From Rhodococcoides kyotonense (GTDB taxonomy: Bacteria > Actinomycetota > Actinomycetes > Mycobacteriales > Mycobacteriaceae), in contig NZ_FZOW01000028.1 of assembly GCF_900188125.1 (NCBI RefSeq), positions 1 to 59,083 of the forward strand: 59,083 nt of DNA, in the 5' to 3' direction. Under the pieces are notes generated by a model. The model ran no database searches. It had not been told where the DNA came from and saw only the letters and a list, made by a program, of their open reading frames with translations. This document shows positions 36,201 through 45,099 of the stretch, one piece after another (within the stretch, counting starts at the first letter, position 1; every line of letters begins with the position of its first letter). A program made the position numbers and the translations under genes.

Positions 36201-36702
36201 GAACCGACCAGACCTGCGCGGGAGCTTCGGAGAGAATGCGCTGAGTTCCGTTGTCGGTGAACGCTACTCGTAACATGTCGTGGCGTTCGATCACTCGACG
36301 AACGGCGCGCGCGAGGCGATCGACATCGATGTCGGCGCCGTCGAATTCGACGTAGAGGTGTGCCGCGACACCGCCGAGGCTCTGTCCTGATTGTCGACCG
36401 ACCCAGTAGGCGTGCTGCATCGTCGCCAGTCCGAACTCCGGTTCGTCGTCGGCCGCGGGTAGTGCTGCGATGGGCTGGGTCTCGGCGACGCCGAGTAGTG
36501 CCGCCCACGCCTCGACCGTCGGTGCGAGCACCAGTTCGGAGTAGTTCACCTGATGCCCGAGTTTGCGCCAACGACCGGCTACCTTCATGAGCTTGAGCGA
36601 GTGCATCCCGAGTTCGACCAAATTGTCGTCGTCTGCGAACGAACCGGGATCGACCCCGATTTCCTCGGACACCATCGCGCGCACATCGTCCCTGGTGATC
36701 AA
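33250..36702 (-). CDS. mbtB: NRPS MbtB-like: ArCP-Cy-A-PCP
   Basis: This is a 1150-residue synthetase. The N-terminal aryl carrier domain has LGMHSLKLMK (Ser at about residue 34), which salicylate is loaded onto. The cyclisation domain replaces HHxxxDG with DMLAADAMS at about 221, the DxxxxDxxS signature. The A domain has FTSGSTGEPKG at about 687, and the PCP has GGNSIM at about 1075. It should condense salicylate with Ser, Thr or Cys and close the ring to an oxazoline or thiazoline. The by-eye code D-L-F-N-L-G-L-I-H differs from the Cys code D-L-Y-N-L-S-L-I-W at its end and favours Ser/Thr. It overlaps mbtG by four bases and ends the operon that starts at 44968. Confidence 0.92.
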   Translation of the reverse strand: MITRDDVRAMVSEEIGVDPGSFADDDNLVELGMHSLKLMKVAGRWRKLGHQVNYSELVLAPTVEAWAALLGVAETQPIAALPAADDEPEFGLATMQHAYWVGRQSGQSLGGVAAHLYVEFDGADIDVDRLARAVRRVIERHDMLRVAFTDNGTQRILSEAPAQVWSVQDLSGLEPGAVTQALADTREAKSHQFMDVAAGQVVDFSVSVLPDGRHRVHVDVDMLAADAMSYRRILADLADLYVSDADALAPIDYTYRRYLADKARAADRSTIERDRTWWDDRIDTLPDVPALPTIPEAERTDVGRSVRVHHRFDAAQKQRLHDVAFGHGLTPAVVLGGLFCEVLAEWSSSQQLLLNVPLFNREQLHPDVDRVVGDFTNSVLLDVDLTDAHSALSRARRFQHILHTASSHSAYEGLEVLRDIGRHRGSPITPSVVFTSGLGLGELFSDTVTDVFGDPVWILSQGPQVDLDAQVVEIGGGILINWDVRRDALPAGVVETMFARYVDMIENALAPEYDWTATTPAVLPVEQSRRRNQANAGVTAELPARTLHDRFFDLAAIRPERRALRWGEDDSYSYGDLAADALRVAASLTATGVVPGDTVAVVVPKGHRQVVAVLGVLAAGGVYLPVGIDQPVERKAKILERGDVRIAIADDGVELPAPARRLDFSDALRATPAVARATVAPNALAYVLFTSGSTGEPKGVEVSHSAAAATIDAITGHVDLTDDDCLIGLSALEFDLSVFDIFATLGLGGTLACVDASMSRDAHAWSTMIRRFGVTVVNAAPGLITMLADTASADDIARLRVILTGGDRVDAAVARRLRTSVPGLRFIGLGGTTETAIHSTICEVTDESPNWTYVPYGVPMNGVACRVVNSRGEDCPDWVRGEIWIGGRGVAQGYRGDPDRTSDRFVTYEGQRWYRTGDMGRYLPDGTLDFLGRADHQVKIRGYRVELGEIEVAMKRLSGVETAVAAVVGIGTSARLVAAAHGTGLVAEELLEGLSVLLPDYMIPESVDVLDTVPVTGNGKVDRAAILAILRDSTDGTVRNSYVPPGDDVEAALAYLMEQILEVESLGVETDFFEAGGNSIMATIFVAKVRGMLLVPAVTISDVFDARTVRALAARLRTQDRSEQLEQVAGILVDIAGIATGSATELTTQS

Positions 36703-37979
36703 CTTCTAGCTCCATTCGTCAGTGCTGTTGTGAGAGTTCTCGATTCGGTGAGCGCGGAACAGACACGATCCGACAGCAGCCCAAGGCAACTCAGGTTCGG
36801 AAATCCTGGCCCCTGCCTCAGCGCCGCCAGCGCGGGTAGGAAGAGGGCCGGGCCGAGACCGCCGACGGCCATCGACCGCTCGATCGACATCTGTACGCGC
36901 TCGGACGTCGCCGGCCCGCCGATCGCAAGCTCGAGTCGATCGCGGGCGGAGTCGTCGAGGAGGTCCAGCATCCACATCTCGCGTGCACCTCGCGCGTCGA
37001 CGACATAGTCGAAGCTCTGGCTCACGTATCCACTCGCGGTATCGATTCCGACCACTACGTGGTCACCGACGGCCTGCATGCCGCTCACACGACCTTCGAC
37101 ATGGCCGACCCTGATGTCCATACGGAGTTCTTCCATCACCCGGGTCGACAACACACCGCGATCGGCGCGATTGATCAGTTCACGGCGCTGTGCGAGGCTG
37201 AGTGCGCTCCACCTGACGTCGTCGGTGAACACTCGATTCTCGAAATAGCCTTCCCCCCGGGTGAACAGACTGGCTCGGGGCGCGATGACAGAGATGCTCA
37301 TCGCATCGAGATTGCTCATCTGATGCAGAATCGCGCCCGCTGTTTCTCCCGCACCGATGACTGCCGCGCGGTTGACGACGGGCACCGAACGGCCTGCAAC
37401 CTGATTCCAGAATGTCGACGGACCGACGATGCGCTCGCCGAGCCGTTCCCAATCGCTCTGTGCGGTACCGGGTCCAGTGATCATGACCGCGTCGGCGACC
37501 AGAGACTCGGTGGATCCGTCGCTTCCGATGACCCAGCGATCGTCCACGATGGACAGCGTTTCCGCCCTGGCGAGAACTACTTCCACCTCAGCCTGCCTGG
37601 CCGCCCACTGGAGATACCGCGCCCACTCGCGGTGACGCGGTGCAGGGCGCCCACGGTCTATCCACTCTCCGAAGGTTCCGGCCGCGATGAGGTGCGAACT
37701 CCATGAGAATCGACTCATCGCGTGGTCGACGTGACGATTGAATCCCTTGAATTCGGCTGAACGATAAGGAAATCCCAGATCCTTCTCCGGACTGGTACCG
37801 AGCCGGTGGGCGCCGTCCGTCCACCCTCCTGCAATGGTCCAGTTGGCACCGATGCCGTGCTGCTCGACGATCATCACTCGCGGCGCGGGCAGGCCGAGGT
37901 CACCGAGCACCTTCGCCTTCGCCGCGACGGCCAACGCCTTCGGACCCCCGCCGATCACGACCAGCAACGGAGTGTCCAT
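36699..37979 (-). CDS. mbtG: Lysine N6-hydroxylase MbtG
   Basis: This is a 426-residue flavin- and NADPH-dependent monooxygenase closely resembling mycobacterial MbtG. Shared blocks are GGWTDGAHRLGTSPEKDLGFPYRS (at about residues 50-75, split here by position), the NADPH site VIGAGETAGA at about 210, LFTRGEGYFENRVF at about 240, and GPGFPNLSCLGLLSDRV near the C-terminus. The first FAD loop reads VIGGGPKALAVA. MbtG hydroxylates the side-chain amine of lysine (free or acylated) to make the hydroxamate. It overlaps its neighbours on both sides. Confidence 0.94.
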   Translation of the reverse strand: MDTPLLVVIGGGPKALAVAAKAKVLGDLGLPAPRVMIVEQHGIGANWTIAGGWTDGAHRLGTSPEKDLGFPYRSAEFKGFNRHVDHAMSRFSWSSHLIAAGTFGEWIDRGRPAPRHREWARYLQWAARQAEVEVVLARAETLSIVDDRWVIGSDGSTESLVADAVMITGPGTAQSDWERLGERIVGPSTFWNQVAGRSVPVVNRAAVIGAGETAGAILHQMSNLDAMSISVIAPRASLFTRGEGYFENRVFTDDVRWSALSLAQRRELINRADRGVLSTRVMEELRMDIRVGHVEGRVSGMQAVGDHVVVGIDTASGYVSQSFDYVVDARGAREMWMLDLLDDSARDRLELAIGGPATSERVQMSIERSMAVGGLGPALFLPALAALRQGPGFPNLSCLGLLSDRVCSALTESRTLTTALTNGARS

Positions 37980-40900
37980 CAGATGCTCACTTTCGCTTGG
38001 ATCAGACGTGCCGAAGCACCGATGGGTCGGGCGGATTCGTCGGCCAGGTCGCTCACGACCTGCTGCAGTAGCGCGATCAGTCGATCCCCCGCGTACCTGT
38101 CCCGGTGATACTCGATACGACAGGCCAATCCTTCGGGTTCCCGGCGGAACACGATGGTCATATCGGTCGTACCGGCGGGACGAACGGCGGGTAGCGACAC
38201 GAGAACAGCCGACGGACCGAACCGAACACGCACGTCGGACGGCTGCTCCATCATCACGACCGGTCCGGATGGAACGCCGACACCTGGTGACACGTCGTTA
38301 TGATCCATACCTGCCGAGACCCTCTCGGCGATGTGAGACAAGATCGTCTGCACATCGTCGGATCCCGTCAGTCGAGTCCTGACCGAGATCGTGTTCACGA
38401 GGGGGCCGATCATTCCGTCCGCTCCCTCGGGTACGCGTTCCGGCGTGGGAGTCCACACCACGATGTCGTCGTCCCCTGTCAAAGTTGCACTGAGCGCGGC
38501 CGTCACGAGAATCGAGGCGGCCAGTTCGTCGTCGATTCTCGAAGAGATCGAATCGAACTGCTTCAGAAGAAGTGAATCCGGTGCCAGCTCCACCATGTCG
38601 ATGAGTCCCGTCGGACGGAGCGTGGCGTTCGACGCAGACAATTCGTTCCTCCAGTACCCGGTTTGCTCGCCCACGGACGGGAGTCGAGCCTGCCAGGCTG
38701 CGAAGTCCGCATACTGCACTACCAACGGTGCCCAAGCAGGCGCCGAACCCGCATGTCGCGCACGATAGGCAGTCGCCAAGTCCGCGAACAGAACCGGCGA
38801 CGACCACACGTCGCACGCGATGTGATGAACGACGAGAATCAGCAAGTACTGCTCTTCGGACCGGGCCACCAGCTCTGCACGAATCGGCAGGCCGTCTGTG
38901 ATTTCGATGCGGCATTTCGCAGACTGCCACAACAGGTTTCGGCTTGTCTCGGACGAATTCGACTGCAAGAGAATCGGTGTCGATCGAACGATCGTACGCG
39001 TCGGCACGCCGTTCTCCGCAGGGTAGGCCGTGCGCAGAACCCGATGCCGCCGCACGAGATCTTCCAGTGCCCGCTCGAGCGACGGGACGTCGACCGGTCC
39101 CGTAAGCTCCGCACCGAACGCGACGTTGTCCGTGGCGTCGACTTCCTCGCAGTGGGCGCTCCAAATCTCGTGTTGGGATGCGAACAACGGTGATCCGAGA
39201 TCGTCGTCGATCGGGGTGATTGCAGGACGCAACGCGGCGAGCGGACGACGCAACCGAATCACCGCGAGATCGATGATCTCTGCCAGCGCCGCGACCGTAG
39301 GCGACGAGAACACCTGCCGCACAGACACGTCCACGCCGAACTCTGCCCGCACTCGTGCGACGAGGCGCACGACAGACAACGAGTGACCACCGGCGTCGAA
39401 GAACGAGTCGTCGACATCGACCACATCTCGTCCGACGAGCCACGTGAAGATCGCGCACAGTGCCCGCTCGGTGTCCGTTTCCGGACCGCGGCCGGACGTG
39501 GGAGCGCGAAAGTCCGGACTCGGCAGGGACGCTCGGTCCAGTTTTCCGTTCCGAGTGACAGGGATTCGGTCCACCACCACGATGCGTTCGGGGATCATGC
39601 AGTCCGGCAGCAACGCCGCGGCAGCAGTGCGGACTCGCTGTTCGAGCTGCGTGTCCTCCTCTGCGACGACATAAGCCACCAGCGCCGTTCCACGCACGGG
39701 ATGATTCACGACGTCGACGAAGACCTGGCCCACGTCTGCCACGGCGGCGACGACCGCCTCCACCTCGCTGCGCTCGATGCGGAAGCCACGCACCTTGACC
39801 TGTTGATCGACTCTCCCGATGAATTCCAATCCGCTGTCCGGAGACCATCGACCGAGGTCGCCCGTCCGGTAGAGGCGACCACCGGAGCAGAACGGATCTG
39901 CGACGAACCGCTCCGCCGTCAGGCCCGGCCTCCCGTGATACGCGGTCGCAAGCTGGGTTCCGCCCACGTACAGTTCGCCGATCACACCGACACCGACCGG
40001 CTGCAGTCGTTCGTCGAGCACGTAGACCTGCGTGTTGTCCTTCGGCGTTCCGATAGGAACCACGCGTCTACCCTGCGCCGAGACCACCTCGTACTGGGTG
40101 ACCGCCAGGGTCGCTTCCGTCGGACCGTAGAAGTTGTAGAGCCGAGCATCGAACATAGCGTTGAACTGGTCGGCGAGCGGACCGGGAAAAGGTTCGCCGC
40201 CGACCGGAACACGGCGCAAGGACGTCCACCGTTCGACGCCGGGCAGCGTCAGGAACGTAGCCAGCAGGGAGGGGACGAAGTGCATGGACGAGATGTCACG
40301 TGTCCGCAGCAACTCGGTCAGGTATCCCATGTCGGCAAGTCCCCCCTGCCGCGGTACTACCAGTCGAGCACCGGATCCGAGGCATCCGAAGATCTCACCG
40401 ATGCTGACGTCGAATCCGGGGGATGCAACCTGCAGGATCGAGTCTCCCCTGCCCAACCGACCGTTTTCGATGATCCATTCGATGTATTCGACGATCGCCG
40501 AGTGCGACACCACCACACCTTTGGGCGGACCGGTGGACGCGGACGTGTACACGATGTAGGCCGGTGCGCTGGGCTGCACCTCCGGGAGGCGGACATCACA
40601 GAGCCTGGGCAGGTCGGTTGCAGAGGCATCCAGCACACGCGCCGCGCCCACGTCCAACGCCGAGACGTCACCCACCACTGCGGCAGGCTGTGCGTCGTCG
40701 ACGAGATACTGCAGTCGCGCCGCAGGCAACCCGGCGTCGAGAGGCAGGTAGACCGCGCCTGCCTTCATGATTCCGAGCGCCGCGACGACGAGTTCGATGG
40801 AGTGCGGAAGAAGCGTCGCCACCGTCGAACCCGGCTCGACGCCTACTCTCACGAGTTCCGATGCAAATGTCGTCGAGCGCCGATCCAGGGCACGGTACGA

Positions 40901-42286
40901 CAACGCCATCGTGTCGTCGACGACGACGACCGCATCGGGGGTCGAAACAGACTGTCGTGCACAGAGATCGGGCATCGTGCTCGGTTCCGTACGCCGTGCC
41001 TTCCCGCGTGAGTGAGCAAGAATCTCTTCACGCTCACTCGACGTGAAGAGTGGTACGTCGACAACCGAGGCCTGCATGCCACCTCGAACGACCCCGTCCA
41101 GAACGTAGTGGAGGGACCCGAGCATGGCCCGCGTCACCGCATCGGACAACACATCGGTCTGGTACTCCATGCGCAGCCCGCACTGCTCCCCCATCTCGAA
41201 CTCGAAGCTCAGCGGAACCTGGCTGTGTCCGATATCCGAGGAAAGAATTCGAGCGGTGATTCCCGGCGGCTCGAACAAGGCGGTCGGGGTCCTGCGTTCC
41301 GAGAAACACAGCCGTACAGCCGAGTTGGCGCCGCTGTCACGATCGGGGTTGGCGCGACGCACGATGTCGTCGAGTTCGACATCGGCGTGCCGCAGCGCGC
41401 GCCGATGGTCGCCCGATACTCGGTGGAAAAGTTCGGCTATGGGCCGCAGCGGATCGACTCTCGCGCGTAGGACAACCGTGTTCCCCGAATACCCTATCCG
41501 CCCGGCGGCAACGGGATCAGCGCGCCGTTCCACGGGCAGTGCGATCGCCATGTCGCGCGTGCGGCAGTACCTCGACACGACGACTTCGAACGCAGTCAGA
41601 AGTATCGCCGCCACCGATGAATCGGTCGATTCGGACAAGGCAACGAGCGCGGCGGTCGACTCTGCCGACAAGCTGGACGAGACGATCGCGGAATCGGTTC
41701 GCGCCGAGCGCGTCAGCCCATTCTCGCCGGGAAACTCGATGGGCTCCGGCAGGCTCGCCAATCGAACGTTCCAGTATTCGACCGATTCGGGGGACGGCGG
41801 GACCGGCACGTGCGGGAGGGGCGCGACGGGTTCCTTGCCCTCGTACGCGTCGGTCAGCATCGCCAGATACGGCGTCCAGCATCCGTCGTCCCACGCAATG
41901 TGGTGCGCCACCACGAGCAGGATGTGAGTGGACGGATCGGCCTTCATGAGGCTGACCCGCACGGAATGCTCGCGCTGTAGATCGAAGACGTGCCCGAATT
42001 CGCGTCGGATTGCCGGTTCGAGACGATCCCTCGAATCGATCTGGCCGATGGACACGATCCCACCACAGTGCTCGTCGATGTGTGCGACCGGACTTCCGTC
42101 TCGGTCTTCCGTATAGGTGGCCCTGAGGATGGGATGGGCATTGGCCACGATGCGGACTGCGCGATCGAGCCTGTCCATGTCGAGCTTCCCGCTGAGCTCC
42201 AACGCAAGCCCGAGATTGAGGGCGGTGTCGTCCGGATACAATCTGTGCAGCAACCACATCCGCTGACGACCGTGGTCAAGTGTCAC
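37979..42286 (-). CDS. NRPS, C-A-PCP-C (MbtF-like, 1435 residues)
   Basis: The first C domain has HHIAWDD at about residue 125. The A domain has YTSASTGPPKG at about 579 (the usual Gly of SGSTG is Ala), NFYGPTEAT, and the NGKLD Lys region at about 910. The PCP has GGHSLS at about 964, and a terminal C domain has HHIACDV at about 1151. In mycobactin the C-terminal C domain of MbtF is thought to release the chain by closing the lysine caprolactam. The same domain order and the absence of a thioesterase suggest that role here. The by-eye A code is D-V-G-H-P-G-F-L-A, substrate unassigned. It overlaps mbtI and mbtG. Confidence 0.88.
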   Translation of the reverse strand: MTLDHGRQRMWLLHRLYPDDTALNLGLALELSGKLDMDRLDRAVRIVANAHPILRATYTEDRDGSPVAHIDEHCGGIVSIGQIDSRDRLEPAIRREFGHVFDLQREHSVRVSLMKADPSTHILLVVAHHIAWDDGCWTPYLAMLTDAYEGKEPVAPLPHVPVPPSPESVEYWNVRLASLPEPIEFPGENGLTRSARTDSAIVSSSLSAESTAALVALSESTDSSVAAILLTAFEVVVSRYCRTRDMAIALPVERRADPVAAGRIGYSGNTVVLRARVDPLRPIAELFHRVSGDHRRALRHADVELDDIVRRANPDRDSGANSAVRLCFSERRTPTALFEPPGITARILSSDIGHSQVPLSFEFEMGEQCGLRMEYQTDVLSDAVTRAMLGSLHYVLDGVVRGGMQASVVDVPLFTSSEREEILAHSRGKARRTEPSTMPDLCARQSVSTPDAVVVVDDTMALSYRALDRRSTTFASELVRVGVEPGSTVATLLPHSIELVVAALGIMKAGAVYLPLDAGLPAARLQYLVDDAQPAAVVGDVSALDVGAARVLDASATDLPRLCDVRLPEVQPSAPAYIVYTSASTGPPKGVVVSHSAIVEYIEWIIENGRLGRGDSILQVASPGFDVSIGEIFGCLGSGARLVVPRQGGLADMGYLTELLRTRDISSMHFVPSLLATFLTLPGVERWTSLRRVPVGGEPFPGPLADQFNAMFDARLYNFYGPTEATLAVTQYEVVSAQGRRVVPIGTPKDNTQVYVLDERLQPVGVGVIGELYVGGTQLATAYHGRPGLTAERFVADPFCSGGRLYRTGDLGRWSPDSGLEFIGRVDQQVKVRGFRIERSEVEAVVAAVADVGQVFVDVVNHPVRGTALVAYVVAEEDTQLEQRVRTAAAALLPDCMIPERIVVVDRIPVTRNGKLDRASLPSPDFRAPTSGRGPETDTERALCAIFTWLVGRDVVDVDDSFFDAGGHSLSVVRLVARVRAEFGVDVSVRQVFSSPTVAALAEIIDLAVIRLRRPLAALRPAITPIDDDLGSPLFASQHEIWSAHCEEVDATDNVAFGAELTGPVDVPSLERALEDLVRRHRVLRTAYPAENGVPTRTIVRSTPILLQSNSSETSRNLLWQSAKCRIEITDGLPIRAELVARSEEQYLLILVVHHIACDVWSSPVLFADLATAYRARHAGSAPAWAPLVVQYADFAAWQARLPSVGEQTGYWRNELSASNATLRPTGLIDMVELAPDSLLLKQFDSISSRIDDELAASILVTAALSATLTGDDDIVVWTPTPERVPEGADGMIGPLVNTISVRTRLTGSDDVQTILSHIAERVSAGMDHNDVSPGVGVPSGPVVMMEQPSDVRVRFGPSAVLVSLPAVRPAGTTDMTIVFRREPEGLACRIEYHRDRYAGDRLIALLQQVVSDLADESARPIGASARLIQAKVSI

Positions 42287-43647
42287 GCGCTCTGCCTGCC
42301 CGGGATCGAACGCTCGACGAGATGCGGCGCAACGCTGGCGAGTTTCTCGCAGGTCTCTTCGAATTCTCGGTCGGGGTCGGACTGGGCAACGATGCCTGCG
42401 CCTGCCCGAATCCAGGCCTCGCCGTCCTCACGGAACACAGTTCGGAGCGCCAGTGCCGCTTCCACTTCGCCGTTCGAAGACGCTGTTACCACGGCTCCCG
42501 AGTACAACCCTCGGGAGTTCCCTTCCAGTCGGTAGATGGCGTCCACCGCTTCGGCTTTGGGCACACCGGACGCTGTGACGGAGGGAAACACTGCTTCGAT
42601 TCCGTCCCACGCGTCGGTCTCCGGGGCAAGTGTTCCTCGTACCGTCGATGCCAGATGCTGAACACTGCCCCGTTCGCGAACCACCATGAATTGGGTGACG
42701 GCCGTGGTGCCCGGCGCTGCGATGCCATCGACCTCGGCGAACGACGTACGAACGGACACAGCGTGTTCCGCGATCTCCTTCGCATCGGACACCAAGTCTT
42801 CACGTGCGATGCGGTCGAGTTCGGGGCCTCTCCCGAACGCCCTGGTACCAGCCAATGGCTCGGCGACGAGCGCTCGATCCACGCCGACCGATCCCACGAG
42901 TTCGGGACTGAATCCCGTCGCTTCGAGCCCTCCCATCCGGAACAGGAAGGATCGCGCGGGATTGTTGGCGGTACGGCCTCGCACGTATGTCCGGGGAATG
43001 TCGACGTCGAAGGGCACGGCGATCGTGCGGGACAAGATCACCTTCTCGTACAACCCGGAACGAATCTCGGCGATCGCGTCGGCGACGATGCTTCGATAAC
43101 CCGAGTCGTCGACGCCGACATCGACTGTGCGCGCCAGAACCGAGTCGTCGTGATCGGCCACCGCTGCCAGTTCTCTCATTCTGCGTTCGGTGTCTGCATC
43201 GACGCCTGTGAACGTGATGCCGTCCGCGTCGATCCACGCCTCGAACTTCGGCACCACAAGATGGGCTAGCACGGCCGCGTCATCGATGTGCTCGCCCGCT
43301 CCGAGACCGGGAGAACCGAAATCGAAACCGAGCCAACCATACGCACGCCAGTCCGAGAACCCGAGCCCTGCGAGCGCCGCCGCCAGCGCCTGCGCGGGTC
43401 GTCCGGTCCATGCCGAAGCCCGCTCCCCGTCGGTGGTGACGGTTCGGATCTCGTTCCGTCGAAGCATGATCGATGCACGCGACCCACCTGCGTACACCCA
43501 TCGGCCATGACGCTCGTAGACGACGTAGTCCGGGGCCAGGCCCGCAGCAGCCCACGACGCACACACACGCGCACCGCGAAGGGTGTCCGTGACGTCACGG
43601 TTGTTCTCGCACTCGATTACTGCAGTCACCGCATTACTCCCCGACAT
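42283..43647 (-). CDS. mbtI: Salicylate synthase MbtI
   Basis: This is a 454-residue chorismate-using enzyme of the anthranilate synthase/isochorismate synthase family. It has the conserved PLAGTRAFGRGPELD block near residue 270, EIAEHAVSVRTSF near 295, and the C-terminal SRGLYSGAV and RAGAGIVAQSDP blocks. It turns chorismate into salicylate through isochorismate, supplying the aryl cap for MbtA. It overlaps the following NRPS by four bases and lies 43 bases after the IucD-type hydroxylase gene. Confidence 0.94.
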   Translation of the reverse strand: MSGSNAVTAVIECENNRDVTDTLRGARVCASWAAAGLAPDYVVYERHGRWVYAGGSRASIMLRRNEIRTVTTDGERASAWTGRPAQALAAALAGLGFSDWRAYGWLGFDFGSPGLGAGEHIDDAAVLAHLVVPKFEAWIDADGITFTGVDADTERRMRELAAVADHDDSVLARTVDVGVDDSGYRSIVADAIAEIRSGLYEKVILSRTIAVPFDVDIPRTYVRGRTANNPARSFLFRMGGLEATGFSPELVGSVGVDRALVAEPLAGTRAFGRGPELDRIAREDLVSDAKEIAEHAVSVRTSFAEVDGIAAPGTTAVTQFMVVRERGSVQHLASTVRGTLAPETDAWDGIEAVFPSVTASGVPKAEAVDAIYRLEGNSRGLYSGAVVTASSNGEVEAALALRTVFREDGEAWIRAGAGIVAQSDPDREFEETCEKLASVAPHLVERSIPGRQSA

Positions 43648-43690
43648 CGATCGATTCTTTTGCGACGCTCGCCTTTCCGACTACGAGCCG

Positions 43691-44968
43691 TCAGGACACC
43701 TGCAGTCCCGCATGGCGACGAACCGAATCCAGGATTTCGCCGGAACGTATCGCGATAGTCGAGAGCAACGTCGACGACAGTCCGTGCGTCCCTTGGACGC
43801 CGCCGTTGAGGTAGATACCAGCACTGATCGCATCCGATGTGTGCAGACGGTAGTCACGAGAAACGACGGGATCGGTTCCGTCGAAGGAACACTCGAAGGC
43901 TGCATCGCCCAACAGGTCTCGCACGTTCCCGGGCCTGAATCCAGTCGCGCAGATCAAGGCATCGGTCTCGAGAGTCCAACTCTCACCGGCCAGCTGATCC
44001 ACAAGATCGAGCGTCACACTGTCCGCCCCCTCGCTCACGTCACGAAGTTCCGTGGCGCCGTGAACGAACAACCTTCGGGCGCCGGCGACCTTCTCTTGAT
44101 ACTCACGCCGATACAGTTCTGCGATGAGTTCACCGTCGACCGCCGAGTAGTTGGCCCCCTTGTGATAGTTCAGCATTCGAGCACGAACCTGGGGTGTTGC
44201 TCCGTACCACCGATCCACGGTGTCGGGATCGAACACGCGGTTCGCGAACGGGCTGTCGTCCGCGGGCGTCATCCCGAACTTGGCGTGCACGACGTGCACC
44301 TCGGCAGTCGGATATTCGGAATGCAGGTAGTGAGCAACTTCGGCCGCACTCTGTCCTGCGCCCAGAACCACGAACGAGCCCGTCGGTGCCGACGGAATTC
44401 GCGGCAGAGCTTCCAGTAAACCGTGATTGTGAAAGACGCGGTCCGACGTTCGGACTCCGTCGGGAAGTCGAGGGGTGAGTCCGGGTGCGAAAAGGACATT
44501 TCGGGCTCGGAATTCGATCAGGCCTTCCGGACCGTCGCAGATGACGATCGCGAGGTCGTTCTCGAACCGAATTCCGACGGCGCGGGTGCCGTAGCGAACG
44601 TCCGCATTCACCCTCTCCGCCGCCCACGCCAAATAGTCGCCGAATTCTCGCCTACTGGGGAAGAAAGTCTGATGATTGATGAAGTCAACCATCCGACCCT
44701 GTTCGTGCAGATAGCTGAAGAAGCTGTACTCGCTACGCGGATTACGCATCGTGACAAGATCTTTCGGGAAGGCGATCTGCATCGTCGCTCCCGGCAGCAT
44801 CATCCCTGGGTGCCACCCGAATCGTTGCTTCGATTCAACGAAGACCGCGCTGATTCGCCCGTCCTCGTACGCTTGACATTCGGACGCAGCGATGGCGAAC
44901 CCCAAATTGGACGGACCGAATCCGATCCCGATCACATCCGACACAACGTCGGACATTCGCTCTTGCAT
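43691..44968 (-). CDS. L-lysine/L-ornithine N-hydroxylase (IucD/PvdA/NbtG type)
   Basis: This is a 425-residue flavin monooxygenase of the SidA/IucD/PvdA family. The FAD loop is GIGFGPSNLG, followed by family-defining FPKDLVTMRNPRSEYSFFSYL, an NADPH site VLGAGQSAAEVAHYL, NYHKGANYSAVD, and a C-terminal GTHGLSSTLLS. It makes N-hydroxylysine or N-hydroxyornithine from the free amino acid. It is not closely similar to the MbtG protein of the same operon, so the locus holds two hydroxylase types. I start it at 44968; the Met four codons later (44956) is also possible. An upstream open stretch to 45058 crosses the neighbouring leader and is unlikely coding. It is divergent from mbtA across an iron box and is the first gene of its operon. 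Confidence 0.9.
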   Translation of the reverse strand: MQERMSDVVSDVIGIGFGPSNLGFAIAASECQAYEDGRISAVFVESKQRFGWHPGMMLPGATMQIAFPKDLVTMRNPRSEYSFFSYLHEQGRMVDFINHQTFFPSRREFGDYLAWAAERVNADVRYGTRAVGIRFENDLAIVICDGPEGLIEFRARNVLFAPGLTPRLPDGVRTSDRVFHNHGLLEALPRIPSAPTGSFVVLGAGQSAAEVAHYLHSEYPTAEVHVVHAKFGMTPADDSPFANRVFDPDTVDRWYGATPQVRARMLNYHKGANYSAVDGELIAELYRREYQEKVAGARRLFVHGATELRDVSEGADSVTLDLVDQLAGESWTLETDALICATGFRPGNVRDLLGDAAFECSFDGTDPVVSRDYRLHTSDAISAGIYLNGGVQGTHGLSSTLLSTIAIRSGEILDSVRRHAGLQVS

Positions 44969-45070
44969 GAACACAGTTGCACGTTCCTCTCGGGTGCTGT
45001 TCCGACTTCCGAACGAACATCCGACCCGGAGATGGAACGTGGCACGGCGCACAAACAACCGACTGACGAT

Positions 45071-45089
45071 TGAGGTAACCCTAAGCTAA
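45071..45089. promoter_or_regulatory. IdeR iron box, divergent hydroxylase/mbtA promoter
   Basis: TGAGGTAACCCTAAGCTAA matches the IdeR consensus at 14 of 19 positions. It ends 10 bases before the mbtA start and lies about 100 bases before the hydroxylase start, so binding would block both. Confidence 0.75.
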
Positions 45090-45099
45090 CATTGCGCCC

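Noticed and set aside
39383..41011. A 542-codon plus-strand frame inside the C-A-PCP-C NRPS.
   Set aside because: It is an antisense shadow, with composition typical of the complement of GC-rich codons and no start-site context.
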